Positions 51,415-63,263 of a DNA stretch of 64,000 nucleotides are shown here, in pieces (position 1 is the first letter of the stretch; each line of letters begins with the position of its first letter). The translations under genes were made by a program, and so were the position numbers. Source of the DNA: Asparagopsis taxiformis (Eukaryota > Rhodophyta > Florideophyceae > Bonnemaisoniales > Bonnemaisoniaceae). Under the pieces are notes generated by a model. It saw only the letters and a list, made by a program, of their open reading frames with translations. It did not search any database and had not been told where the DNA came from. Where the stretch lies: the NCBI GenBank assembly GCA_030407315.1, contig JALQPE010001913.1:31016-95015 (forward strand), written 5' to 3'.

Positions 51415-52655
51415 CAAAAATTTCGACCCCAGAAATTTCTGCCGCCGTGCTCGACATGGATGTCCGCATCCATCACGGCGACCACTCTAATTTTCCTTGT
51501 CGGTCGACTCCAATTTCGTCTTTAATTTTTTCATCCTCTCGCTCACACCCCCTTCCTGTTGGTGCTCACCTCCCCCGTACTGTACCTCAAACACCCCCAA
51601 TACCACTCTAGCGCGCATTTTCAGCTACCTGTCCCCGCTTCCACGGTGCACACCTCCATTCCATACCTACTTTTCGGCTTTACCGTACAGATTTCGTATA
51701 ACCAGTCCTCATACTACCTCAGAATAAGGAAAAACACCCCTAACTCCTCGACCATGCTCTCCCCCATCACCTTTGCAACGTATTGTTCTTCAATACCTCT
51801 CTCCTCTACCTTCAACCCCTCTCCTTCGCCCTCTCCACAAACTTCCCCTGCAGCTTACTCTTCGAAAACCTCTCACTCCCCATCCCGTGCCCGACCTGCT
51901 CCATCCCCTCCCTCCCTCAGCTGCTCCATGCCCCCCACGCCATCCGCATCTTAGATACCGTATACAGCACCACCACCGGCCCACACTCCCGCTCCCCCGC
52001 CGTCTCCTCAGAAACATCCTCTCTCTGAGCCACATATCAACTTGATAAGGGTTGAACCCCCCACTTCGCACCCTTCCTCCCACTCCCCTCCCTCCCCAAA
52101 TACAATAACCCCCTTCTTCTCCATCACATCCCCACTCACCACAGCCAGAACAGACGCCACCCCCCTCCCCCTCTTTCTCCTCACTTTCCTAAAACCCCCT
52201 CCTCTCGGCGCCTTCAACCACAGCCTCCTACGGTCCCACCTAAACACCTCCTCCGCCCTCACTACCCCCAACACCCCGCAGCGTCTCTCTAATCCCCATA
52301 ATATGCTCGTCAGCACTCCTCTCCGAATCACATTCCAGTCTAAACCCGCACTCCGTACATTTCCACCTCCCCCTGTACCATCCCAAGATTCCATCCAACC
52401 CCCCCCTACAGAACACATCCTCATACCAAAGAAGAATTTTCTTCCTCCCATACATCATCCTTAAAACCTCCATCAGCTCCATGTAAATTTCGATGTAAAT
52501 ATTTTCTCCACTATGCAATCTCAAACATGTATGAGCGTATGCCTTTCCGCTTTGTCAACCCTGAATATTTGTATTCATGTATTCATAAAATAGGGCCACC
52601 CACATCCCTATCCCGTTCTGCAAGCTTTACAAACCACCAGACGCATACTCCACAA
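51415..52655. other. Strand-asymmetric C-rich region with decayed minus-strand coding traces
   Basis: The plus strand is strongly pyrimidine-rich (many CCC, TCC and ACC runs). On the minus strand a 94-codon frame (52524-52240, no ATG at its start but an internal one) contains WYRGRWKCTECGFRLECDSE, a C-x2-C-bearing segment. Near 52015-51945 another minus frame reads ERECGPVVVLYTVSKMRMAW, reminiscent of the catalytic-Cys region (x-C-G-P) of C48-type proteases carried by some transposons. Stops and frame changes separate these pieces, so at most a decayed gene is present. Confidence 0.35.
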
Positions 52656-52681
52656 CTATACAACAAACACTACTCGCTATT

Positions 52682-52740
52682 TCAGACGACGCGGTACACA
52701 AGTAGCATAGGCTATGCTACTTGTGTACCGCGTTGTCTGA
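52682..52740. repeat. 59-nt near-perfect hairpin at the left terminus
   Basis: A 29-bp stem with a single mismatch (52688/52734) around a one-base centre at 52711. The arms read GACGCGGTACACAAGTAGC and its complement. The right arm has only one half of this palindrome (GACGACGCGGCTCACAAGTG), so the left end gained an inverted duplication. Confidence 0.85.
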
Positions 52741-52864
52741 GACTGAGTCTCAACCTTCCGTGACGCCTTCCCTGATGCGTACAAGTGCGAAACACGTCTA
52801 GACGTATATCAGAAGTGAGTGCGGGAATTTCGGCACAGGAGATGCTGGGCCACCAAATTGATTT

Positions 52865-54240
52865 TTCGGAAATTTTAGAATTTCTGGGCTGGCCAGCAAC
52901 GCAATCGAGCTGGACATCCACCGGACGTCCATTTCAGGTTGGTCGTGAGAGAGTGGGGCGGGACCATGATGAAACAAGGACCAAGACCTTTCCCTGACGT
53001 ATTGAGCCTGAAATCGACCCTTCGTGAGACGCCATTTTGGCTTACAGTTGGTGCTTATAGAAGCCAGTGATAGCCCCGATCGGGGCGGTGGCCGGTTCCG
53101 GCTTACAGTTGGTGCTTACAGACGCCAGTGATAGCCCCCGATCGGGGCCGGCGGTCGGTTCCTGGGGCCGTTGTGGCCAAATTAGACACCCTGATTAGAA
53201 TTAAAATTTGGGCTATTCTCAAAAACATGCACATGTGAACATGTTTTTGAGATGGGGGTGTGCCGTACGGCACAATCGACCGCCCAAATCGTTGATTTTT
53301 GCAAGATTTTTTGTGCCCGAAATTGTAGAATTTCTTGGCTGGCCAGCAATGCATCTGAGCTGGACATCCACCGGACGTCCATTTCAGGTTGATCGTGTGC
53401 TGCCTACATCCACGCATTGCAGTAACTAAGCAGGCGGGATCACTACTAATATAAAGTGCACGGAATATGAGTAACGTGATGGGTGAGTAGTGTTTGTGTT
53501 GAGGGAGTAAGGCGGGACCATTATGAAACACGGAAGAAGATGCGTACCTAGCATAACTTAGGCTTGAAGCCTGGAATCGACCCATCTTTCGGCGCCATTT
53601 AGCCTCACAGTTAGTGCTTACAGAAGCCAGTGATGACCCCGCTCGGGGCGGCGGCTCCGGTTCCTGGGGCCGTTGTGGCCAAATTAGACACCCTGATTTG
53701 AATTAAAATTTGGGCTATTCTCAAAAACATGCACATGTGAACATGTTTTTGAGATGGGGGTGTGCCGTACGGCACAATCGACCCGCCCAAATCGTTGATT
53801 TTTTACAATTTTTTTGTGCCCGAAATTTTAGAATTTCTGGGCTGGCCAGCAATGCATCTGAGCTCGACATCCACCGGACCTCCATTTCAGGTTGGTCGTG
53901 AGAGAGTGAGGCGGGACCATGATGGAACAAGGACCAAGACCTGTCCCTGGCGTATTGAGCCTGAAATCGACCCGTCGTGAGACGCCATTTAGCCTTACAG
54001 TTAGTGCTTACAGAAGCCAGTGACAACCCCACTCGGGGCGGCGGCCGGTTCCTGGGGCCGTTGTGGCCAAATTAGACACCCTGATTTGAATTAAAATTTG
54101 GGCTATTCTCAAAAACATGCACATGTGAACATGTTTTTGAGATGGGGGTGTGCCGTACGGCACAATCGACCCGCCCAAATCGTTGATTTTTCACAATTTT
54201 TTCTGCCCGAAATTTTAGAATTTCTGGGCTAGCCAGCAAT
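52865..54240. repeat. Tandem sub-repeats of the left arm (390-500 bp each)
   Basis: Copies of the mark TTTTAGAATTTCTGGGCT recur, slightly varied, at about 52870, 53325, 53826, 54213 and 54713, with shorter variants at about 54830 and 55747. Each full unit also carries GGGGCCGTTGTGGCCAAATT, a 34-bp palindromic hairpin (CTCAAAAACATG with CATGTTTTTGAG) and the perfect palindrome GTGCCGTACGGCAC. The hairpins lie at 53218, 53720, 54108, 54607 and 55642, with two more in the right arm at 58712 and 59746. Confidence 0.85.
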
Positions 54241-55806
54241 GTAATTAAGCCGGACATCCACCAGACGTCCATTCTGGGTTGTTCGTGTGCTGCTCACATC
54301 CACGCATTACAGCAACCACGCAGGCGGGCCCACTGCTCATACGAAGTGCACGTAGTATGTGCAGCACGATGGATGAGTAGTGTTTGTCGTGAGAAAGTGG
54401 GGTGGGAGCATGTCGAAACAAGGACCAAAACTTTGCCCTGGCGTATTGAGCCTGAGCCTGGAATCGATCCTTCGTGAGATGTGGCTTTGCTTACAGTTGA
54501 TGCTTACAGAAGCCAGCGATGGCCCCGCTCGGGGCGTCGGATGGCTTCTTCTGGGGCCGTTGTGGCCAGATTAGACACCTTGATTTGAGTTGAATTTTGA
54601 GCCATTCTCAAAAAACATGCACATGTGAACATGTTTTTGAGATGGGGGTGTGCCGTACGGCACTTTTGACCGCCCAAATCGATGTATTTTTGCATTTTTT
54701 TTCTGACTGAAATTTTAGAATTTCTGGGCTCGCCAGCAATGCAATTGAGCTGGACATTCACCGGACGTCCATTTCAGGTTGGTCGAGTATTGCACATGGA
54801 TACAGTTTTGCAGCTATTTCTCAGCCCAACATTTTAGAATTTCAGGGCTGACCAGCAATGTAACCGAGCCGGACTTCCACTGGACGTCCATTTCAAGCTA
54901 GGCGAGTGCTGCACATTTGCTCGCATCGCAGCAACTAAGCAAGTGTTGAGAGCACCGAGATGCCATGCAGACAAGAGGGAATCAGCTGCAAACGGCTTCC
55001 CTGGTCGGCGGCTGGATGTCTGGATGTGAATGGCTGCAAGCATGGAAATCTTGCTACCGCACGGCGCATACACACTGCAGCAGCACATCACTGACGCATG
55101 CGAAAGTTGGGTGCTGCAGTGCGTGGTTGTTTGTGTGTTTGTGTGTGTATGACGAACCTTGTGGTATCCCTAGGCGTGCACTGGTGCAAAAAGTTTGGAC
55201 TGCCCCATCGGTCGTACTTTGACGCATTTACATGCATCGGAGAACGACCAAGGAGGTAGAGCAGCAATCGCTGTTGGCTGAGCGTCCAAACTAGAGGGCT
55301 TTGGGCAATGGTTCTATAGCAGTCATTTAAAGGACGCCCACCGTTGATGACTGAGATCCACGGTGTGTTTAGTATTCATGGTGTTGTCCTGCATTGGCGG
55401 ACGTCGAAGACGAGTACTTCCAGTGAGCGTCCAAGGTGAACAGCTCAGCAGAGGATTATGATGTGGATGTGAAGGCATGGATGAGGCCAGCAGGAACGTT
55501 TCTGCAAGATGGGCGTGAGTGGGTAAGTGAGCGGGGAGGGGCCGCTCGGGGCGCTTGGTAGCCTCTGGGGCCGTTGTGGCCAAATTAGAATCAAGCCTAT
55601 GTCCGGCGGACGTCCTGAATTGCTTTATTTTTTGGGCTATTCTCAAAAACATGCACATGTGAACATGTTTTTGAGATGGGGGTGTGCCGTACGGCACTTT
55701 TGACCGCCCAAATCGATGTATTTTTGCATTTTTTTCTGACTGAAATTTTAGAATTTCTGGGCTCGCCAGCAATGCAATTGCGCTGGTCATTCATCGGACG
55801 TCTATA

Positions 55807-58580
55807 TGTGCTCAAGCGATTGCTGTCTGCTTCAAATACTTGAGACATTATTGCCCCACACGACATAAAGTCCCCCAACATGCGACGCCCATCAAACATA
55901 AACAATTTCATCCTCTTACTACATTCTAGTCGCACACATACATCCATCTCCAAACAAAAAATGTCATTTAAACACCACCAGTTCCGCTTCATCGTACGCC
56001 AATACCGCCCAGTCGCCCAGCAGACAAGCTAGCCGTGCAGAAAATAAGCACCGCCATCTACGACGGAAACGACTGGATCTCATCATCGCTCTCAGCATTT
56101 CCAACAAGCCCAACATGTTTCCCCTACGTCACCCTCCAAAACGATACCATTGTATACTTCTGCATTCTCCGTCAATTGCATTCATTCAATCTGCGCAATG
56201 AATTCTTCAATCTCGAAGCCGGCCGGGTTTTCTGCCTATCCTGCAATAATGGCATTGGAGAAAGTTCTCTAGCAATGGCCACTAAAGCCTTGATGCAACT
56301 ACACGGTGCTGATTGCTTCTATCGCTTCCTCAAATCTGTCGACATTTACAACATACCATCCATCCGACACATTTCCAAACTAAAATAGACTGTTCATTGA
56401 CAAACTCGTGTGTAGCCCCATTTAGACCACTCACCACTGGTATCTGCTGAGTCACCGCGCACTGCCCTGGTGCTCCCTCCTGAATTCGCTTGGGCTGTCT
56501 CAATACATTCCGTACTATGCCTATGAAGCAGTCCCGTTATGGATCAGCGTTCTGCGTGTTCAGCACATCATCCCCACGTTACCAGAGCTGCAATTTCTCA
56601 GCGGTACGGGTATCATCAATCCTTAGCACAGATGTGATACAGCAGCCGATGCAGGTCAATTTCTAGACTCATAATTTTGCACTCAAGAAGGGAGATCGGT
56701 ATGGAAATTGTCCAGGCATAACAAACCGCCTGTCCTGCTCTCCTGCAGAGCAAGCTCCATCGATCCAGTTGATCAGGAACCTGGCGACATGTACTCGGCG
56801 TTCGTTCCGGACGCGGAAAGGGCAAATTGTTGTGTGGCGTTTGCAGATTCAGTCGCAACGGGAAGCGATGAAACTTTCCGCATGGCGTTTGACGGCGGTT
56901 TATCTGAGACAGACATCGCGCGATCGGTGTTTCTGTCCAGATGAAGCTGGAGATCAATGCCGTATTTGAGCTGATAATTGGAGCAAAGATTTGAAACAAA
57001 TTTTCTGTGCAAATTTACGACGCGACACGGCAGAGGGTGGATAACTCAACGTTAGATGTTATTGGTTGAGCCAACATTACAAGACCGTACCGACGACACG
57101 CGCAATCATTGATTTTTCGCTCATTGCTTAGAGAGCAAAACTGTCCAATGGTCGTATCAAGTTAGACCAGCACATATTTCCGCAACATCTTGGTGGAACG
57201 AAGTCGGTGCTCACGAAAGCCTGAGAGCTGCCTTGAGTCGAGGCTTTTGTACGCCGCCTTATCTGTGGTAGTTTCATACTGCGTTGTTTCACCATTGGAC
57301 TTGTGCCACGCACACTTGGATCTCTCTCCATACGTACGTGTAGATAAGATGTGAATTGAGCTACAATAGCATACCAAACTGGAAACCAGTATCTACATGC
57401 TTTGTGAGAATATAATGCCTCTTCCTCGAGAAAAGGCCTCCTTCGGAGTACTAGATTTCATCCAACCATATCCATCCATCTCCCATCGCTTCAGCATGAA
57501 ATCATCACCTTCCATCCATCGCAACGTGCGTCTCTATCCAAACACCACTCTCCACACATCTCCCCGATCTTTCAGTCCGACCGTACCCGGCGGCGGCCGA
57601 GAGTAACGTACTGGCCATTGTTAAAAGCATCTACGACGGCAATGAGCGCATATATTAAATCCTTCTCTATGTGAACAGAGACCCTGATTGCCTCTCGTTT
57701 GTGGCAGAAATCAAACAAACACAAAGTGGGAGGATTTGTCTTGTTCCGACACCTGTCAAACCCCGATGCGCAGCACCAGGTAATCTGAATTGAAGGCGGT
57801 CGTATGCGGCCTGGAGCTCGGAGCCACGGTGCAAAATATGAAACAATACGTTTTGTAACCCCCCTACTGCAACTCGTCCATGCGAGAAGCAAAAGCTGCA
57901 GATTTTTAGCAAGTATCGATAGCTACAAAAAACCACTGCAACGTTTATTCCAGACTTGTATAAATTTTCATTAGCAATTACATTACCAAACACGAATAGT
58001 ATTGCATTAAGATTTTTATGAGAATGACAGGGGTCAGCGGCCGGGTTCCCTCCAGCTCAGCTTAGCTCAGCTCCGGATGCAGATGTGGTGAAGGGAAGAG
58101 AGAACAGTCAGATATTCTACCATAATCTGATTTGATTTGCAATCCGAGAACTTCTTGACTCCCAAATGGTGTAAACAGTATCCCTGCATATTGGCATCGA
58201 CCAAAAGAACTGCAGCACTAACTCAATTTTCATTGCAGAGATCAGCACAACGTATTCGTCTTGAGTGTCACAAGTTGCTCTTAGATGGCGCTAGCTCGAA
58301 GCTAGGAGAGTTGGTAGTTGTGCCGAGTCGGCGTCTTCGGTTTGATCGCTCGTGTGAATCATTTATGATATGATATGATATCCAAGCAAAATGGCAGGCA
58401 AGGAGATACAAAGCCACGCAACAATCAAGCTTACCACATTCCCCAGCCAGAATCACCATAGCAATCCTTGCAGTCTGCATCCCACAGATCATCTTACGCA
58501 GTGCGTGCTGCCCAGGTCGTTATTCGGCCCTATCCAGAAACACTTTCAGGCCTAGTGCAACCAGTAGATCTGAAATGGAA
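55807..58580. other. Central region of the foldback-like element
   Basis: 2.8 kb of single-copy-looking DNA. It holds an open frame at 56035-56388 that begins with GTG and contains FNLRNEFFNLEAGRVFCLSC, and a minus frame at 57892-57572 containing VSVHIEKDLIYALIAVVDAF. Neither is recognised. They may be fragments of captured host genes or of a lost transposase. No RNA gene seen. Confidence 0.4.
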
Positions 58581-60354
58581 ATGGACGTCCGGTGAATGAC
58601 CAGCGCAATTGCATTGCTGGCGAGCCCAGAAATTCTAAAATTTCAGTCAGAAAAAAAATGCAAAAATACATCGATTTGGGCGGTCAAAAGTGCCGTACGG
58701 CACACCCCCATCTCAAAAACATGTTCACATGTGCATGTTTTTGAGAATAGCCCAAAAAATAAAGCAATTCAGGACGTCCGCCGGACATAGGCTTGATTCT
58801 AATTTGGCCACAACGGCCCCAGAGGCTACCAAGCGCCCCGAGCGGCCCCTCCCCGCTCACTTACCCACTCACGCCCATCTTGCAGAAACGTTCCTGCTGG
58901 CCTCATCCATGCCTTCACATCCACATCATAATCCTCTGCTGAGCTGTTCACCTTGGACGCTCACTGGAAGTACTCGTCTTCGACGTCCGCCAATGCAGGA
59001 CAACACCATGAATACTAAACACACCGTGGATCTCAGTCATCAACGGTGGGCGTCCTTTAAATGACTGCTATAGAACCATTGCCCAAAGCCCTCTAGTTTG
59101 GACGCTCAGCCAACAGCGATTGCTGCTCTACCTCCTTGGTCGTTCTCCGATGCATGTAAATGCGTCAAAGTACGACCGATGGGGCAGTCCAAACTTTTTG
59201 CACCAGTGCACGCCTAGGGATACCACAAGGTTCGTCATACACACACAAACACACAAACAACCACGCACTGCAGCACCCAACTTTCGCATGCGTCAGTGAT
59301 GTGCTGCTGCAGTGTGTATGCGCCGTGCGGTAGCAAGATTTCCATGCTTGCAGCCATTCACATCCAGACATCCAGCCGCCGACCAGGGAAGCCGTTTGCA
59401 GCCGATTCCCTCTTGTCTGCATGGCATCTCGGTGCTCTCAACACTTGCTTAGTTGCTGCGATGCGAGCAAATGTGCAGCACTCGCCTAGCTTGAAATGGA
59501 CGTCCAGTGGAAGTCCGGCTCGGTTACATTGCTGGTCAGCCCTGAAATTCTAAAATGTTGGGCTGAGAAATAGCTGCAAAACTGTATCCATGTGCAATAC
59601 TCGACCAACCTGAAATGGACGTCCGGTGAATGTCCAGCTCAATTGCATTGCTGGCGAGCCCAGAAATTCTAAAATTTCAGTCAGAAAAAAAATGCAAAAA
59701 TACATCGATTTGGGCGGTCAAAAGTGCCGTACGGCACACCCCCATCTCAAAAACATGTTCACATGTGCATGTTTTTGAGAATGGCTCAAAATTCAACTCA
59801 AATCAAGGTGTCTAATCTGGCCACAACGGCCCCAGAAGAAGCCATCCGACGCCCCGAGCGGGGCCATCGCTGGCTTCTGTAAGCATCAACTGTAAGCAAA
59901 GCCACATCTCACGAAGGATCGATTCCAGGCTCAGGCTCAATACGCCAGGGCAAAGTTTTGGTCCTTGTTTCGACATGCTCCCACCCCACTTTCTCACGAC
60001 AAACACTACTCATCCATCGTGCTGCACATACTACGTGCACTTCGTATGAGCAGTGGGCCCGCCTGCGTGGTTGCTGTAATGCGTGGATGTGAGCAGCACA
60101 CGAACAACCCAGAATGGACGTCTGGTGGATGTCCGGCTCAATTGCATTGCTGGCCAGCCCAGAAATTCTAAAATTTCCAAAAAGTCAATTTGGTGGCCCA
60201 TCATCTCCCGTGCAGAAAACTTTCGCACTCATTTCTGATATACGTTTTGACATGTTTCTTACTTTTAAGCATCAGGAAAGGCGTTACGGAAAATTGGGAC
60301 TACGCCACTTGTGAGCCGCGTCGTCTGAGATAGCGAGTAGAGTTTGTTGTATAG
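58581..60354 (-). repeat. Right inverted arm
   Basis: 1.77 kb, reverse complement of the left arm's inner 1.55 kb plus its outer 200 bp. It lacks about 1.4 kb of tandem units present on the left. The hairpins at 58712-58745 and 59746-59779 and the palindromes at 58690-58703 and 59724-59737 correspond to those of the left arm. Confidence 0.85.
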
Positions 60355-60879
60355 TATTTATATTGTATTCTAAATGTGCGTTCGAGACCTCGTTTGTAAT
60401 GTTCTCGTGGTTTTGTGGGTATCAGTTTTGTGCTCACTTCTGGCAGCCCAATGGTGGAATGTGCCTGAGCGATCAATCATCACCTACTGCTAGGTCATAC
60501 ATTTTGCTGGAAACGTTTGCTTGGAAGACGAATGACCGCCGTGGGAGATGGATTTTCAATTAATTCATTTGAAATAATAAATTATATTAATTGCGAACTT
60601 CATGGAATAAGTTTGTGCTTTACAGTAGATATTACAGGGATCATTTAAGGGAAGCAAATGGATTGTGATATATATGATTATACCATTTCGATGTTCTCGA
60701 TCCGGATCTCATCATTCGGGAGTTCAGAGACCATGGCTTGGGCCATTATTAATCTCATACCGGCGATGATATGGAGTATGCACAGCAGGACTTAAGCTGA
60801 CGTTGAAAGCTGTCCAGTCGACGCCGCAGGTTAACCTGTGGAATTCCACTTCTCCGCCGTCACTGGCTGAGGTTCTTTG
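60355..60879. other. AT-rich flank, no recognisable gene
   Basis: Short frames only, for example 60363-60563 (66 codons, no known domain). No repeat seen. Confidence 0.4.
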
Positions 60880-62950
60880 GCCGTGTTTCCTTTCTTTGGT
60901 GTAGAGGATAGAACGACGGTGAGTATGGCAGTTTGGAGAGTATGCAGCGAGGGAAGGGTGTGTTTTGAGTCGTACTGTTGTCGTTGATGCGATATAGATT
61001 CAATAGAAGCTTCGTGAGTCATGGTTTGCATGTTGTGAACGATGGGAGGCAGGTAAGTAAGTGAGTCTCGCGGGTGTGCAATAAGGATGCATGGGTTTTT
61101 AGTCTGACTGTTCTGGTTCATTTTGATGTTGTATAGGTGGTGCAGGAATAGTGATGAAGTAAGGTAAGTTTCATTGAGGTTAAAGACGGGTTTCGCGATG
61201 AAATGGAATGCTGACTACATTTTTTCGTTGCACGATTTGTGACTTATTGGTTGTATTGTTTGTATGATGTAACGAGATGAAGAGGTTAAGTGCGTCCTGA
61301 CTCAGGATTCACCCTCGGAGGGTACGAAGCGAGGGAAGTGTTTGTTTTGAATTTGACTGTCGTCTTTTATGCAATATTTATTTATTGGGAGCTTAGTGAT
61401 TCATGGTGCATATTTGCTGAAGGGTGGAAGGGAGGTAGGCGAGCAGTTGAGGGGTGCAGTGAGTGGAATGTGGTGCAGTGAGTGGAATGTGGGTTTTGAG
61501 TCTGACTGCTGTGGTTGATGCTGATTTTGTGTAGGTGATTCTGGAATGGTGATGACGGAAGGTAAGTTACATTGAGCGCCTAGTTAAGTTGCGCGAAGAT
61601 ATGGAATGCTGACTACATTTTTTTGTACAACTTTTGACTTATGGTTTCTATTGTGTGCAGGATACAACGAGGGTAAGTGAGTTCTGAGGGTATGCAGCGA
61701 GGGAAGCATGGGTTTTCAGTCCGACTGTTGTTGTTGATTTCGATTTTTTGTAGGTGATGCAGGAATGGTGATGACGGAAGGTAAGTTGCATTTAGCGCGC
61801 AGTCCGGTGGTGCGAAGATGCGGAATGTTGACTTCATTTGTTGGTTGTGAGATTTTTTGACTTTGGTCTGTATTTTGTGTAGAATGAAACGAGGGTAAGT
61901 GAGTTCTGAGGGTATGCATCGAGGGAAGTGTTTGTTTCGAATCTGACTATTGCAGTTGATGCGATATTTATTCATTGGAAGCTTATCAAGTCATGGTGCG
62001 TATTGTGTCGAGCGAAGGAAAGTGCGGAAGTTTTGAGAGTATGCTGAGGGGACATGTGGGTTTTGAGTCCGACTGTTGTTGTTGATTTCGATTTTGTGCA
62101 GGTGATGCAGGAATGGTGATGACAGAAGGTAAGTTTCATTGAGCGCCAGGATGTGTTTTGCGAAGATATGGACTGCTGACTATGATTATTCATTGCAAGG
62201 TTTTTGGATCATGGTTTGTATTGTGTGTAGGATGGATGAGAGGTACATTGCGAGTTCTCAGGTATGTAGCGAGGGAAACGTTGGTTTTCAATCTGACTGT
62301 TGCGATTGATTCCGATGTTGCGTAGGTGATGGAGGAATAGTGATGACGGAAGGTAAGTCACATTGGGCGCCCAGACCGGTTGTGCGAAGATGCGGAATGC
62401 TGACTACTTTTCTTGGCTACACGATACGTGATATATGGTTTTTATTGTGTGCAGGATGGAAACGGGTAAGTAAGTGTGCGAGTTTTGAAAGTAAGCAGCG
62501 AGGGAAGCTTGGTTTTGAGTCTGACTATTTCCGTGATGCGATATTTTTCATTGGAAGCCTATTGAGTCATGGTGTGTATTGTGTGGAGCGAAGGTAAGTG
62601 TGCGAGTTTTGAAGTAAGCAGCGAGGGAAGGTTGGTTTTCGGGTCTGACTGTTGTGGTTGATTCGATATTGTGTAGGTGATGCAGGAATGGTGATGGACG
62701 GAAGGTAAGTTTCATTGAGCACCAAGACTTGTTTTGCGAAGATATGACTGCTGACTTTGATTATCATTGCAAGGTTTTTGGATCATGTTTTGTTTGTATT
62801 TTGTGTAGGATGGATGAGAGGTAAGTAAGGAAGTTTCTAGGATATCTGTCGTGGTAAGCGTTGCTTTTGATCTGACTGTTGGGGTTGATTCTGATGTTGT
62901 GTATGTGATGCAGGAGTGGTGAAGCAGAACGGCAGGACTGAAGAGAGTGA
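60880..62950 (+). repeat. Degenerate tandem array of intron-like and mini-exon-like cassettes
   Basis: A 27-nt core (GTGATGCAGGAATGG followed by TGATGACGGAAG) occurs at 61137, 61535, 61754, 62102 and 62326, and as a 28-nt variant at 62677. Each is preceded by TAG or CAG and followed by GTAAGT. Spacings alternate at about 220 and 350 bp, giving a higher-order period of about 570 bp. A second core of about 12 nt (GATGGATGAGAG and variants) lies between them, again between TAG/CAG and GTAAGT. The intervening segments contain CTGAC, a common branch-site core, upstream of the 3' AG. The region may be a decayed repetitive gene with micro-exons or a satellite derived from one. Confidence 0.6.
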
Positions 62951-63263
62951 AGAAGGGATGTAGGAGATGGGAATGAAGCTGTGAGGTGTTGTCTGGTATG
63001 TGTATATTTTGGGCATACGATAGAAGTGAGAGTGGGTTTCAAGTGGTGTAAGATTTTCTGACCATGTTCGTGTTTGATGTCTTGATGATGTACTGGGCTG
63101 GGGTGGTGTCGAGGAAAGCGGGGATGGAATTGGGAGGAGCGGATTTTTGTAATCTAGAGAAGTCTGAGGGTTCTGTGCAGTATGTGCGGATGTGGTGCAG
63201 GCGTTCGGATGGTAATGGAGAACGTGATAGTGAGGGAGATGGGTGTCGACGATATGCTGACAG
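62951..63263. other. Flank between two repeat arrays
   Basis: About 300 bp, G-rich on the plus strand. No gene or repeat recognised. Confidence 0.35.

Larger units (their letters stand above)
46430..51490 (+). mobile_element. GC- and CpG-rich element encoding a Gag-like protein (ends uncertain)
   Basis: From about 46430 the base composition changes: rich in CG dinucleotides, with codons such as CGT, GTC and GCG dominating, unlike the neighbouring host genes. It contains a 70-codon ORF, a 1.2-kb leader, a 742-codon Gag-like ORF, a 3' region with a hairpin and T-run, and terminal CTAG/GACGTCC-rich minisatellite DNA. A stretch close to its right end reappears inverted at 63930-64000, so it is a repeated element. 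No reverse transcriptase, integrase, transposase or long terminal repeats were found, so it is probably non-autonomous or a new element type. The boundaries are judged from composition only. Confidence 0.45.
52656..55806 (+). repeat. Left inverted arm
   Basis: 3.15 kb. The inner 1.55 kb (54.24-55.81 kb) mirrors the right arm with a constant coordinate sum of about 114387. The outer 200 bp mirrors 60.15-60.35 kb at lower identity. In between sit extra tandem units absent from the right arm. Confidence 0.85.
52656..60354. mobile_element. 7.7-kb foldback-like element with giant inverted arms
   Basis: The left end (CTATACAACAAAC, then CTACTCGCTAT, then CAGACGACGCGG) recurs as its reverse complement at the right end (about 60315-60354). 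The left arm is 52656-55806 and the right arm 58581-60354, enclosing a 2.8-kb centre. Over 54.24-55.81 kb the left arm is almost identical to the reverse complement of 58.58-60.14 kb. The left arm has about 1.4 kb of additional tandem sub-repeats. No transposase was found and no clear target-site duplication was seen. The structure matches foldback-type non-autonomous DNA elements, whose arms consist of sub-repeats. Confidence 0.75.

Noticed and set aside
46430..51490. LTR retrotransposon
   Set aside because: I found no pair of direct terminal repeats, primer-binding site, polypurine tract or polymerase reading frame, so the label is not supported.
53103..60314. Many similar short ORFs in the inverted arms
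   Set aside because: They repeat because the DNA repeats. Each is read across hairpins and palindromes, and none has a consistent start or a domain.
52656..60354. CRISPR-like or phage-type array
   Set aside because: Units are 390-500 bp long with degenerate spacing, in a eukaryotic context; no short direct repeats with unique spacers are present.
61613..61975. 120-codon minus-strand frame with repeated peptide
   Set aside because: It lies antisense to the cassette array and reflects its tandem structure; it starts with a decayed unit and has no domain.
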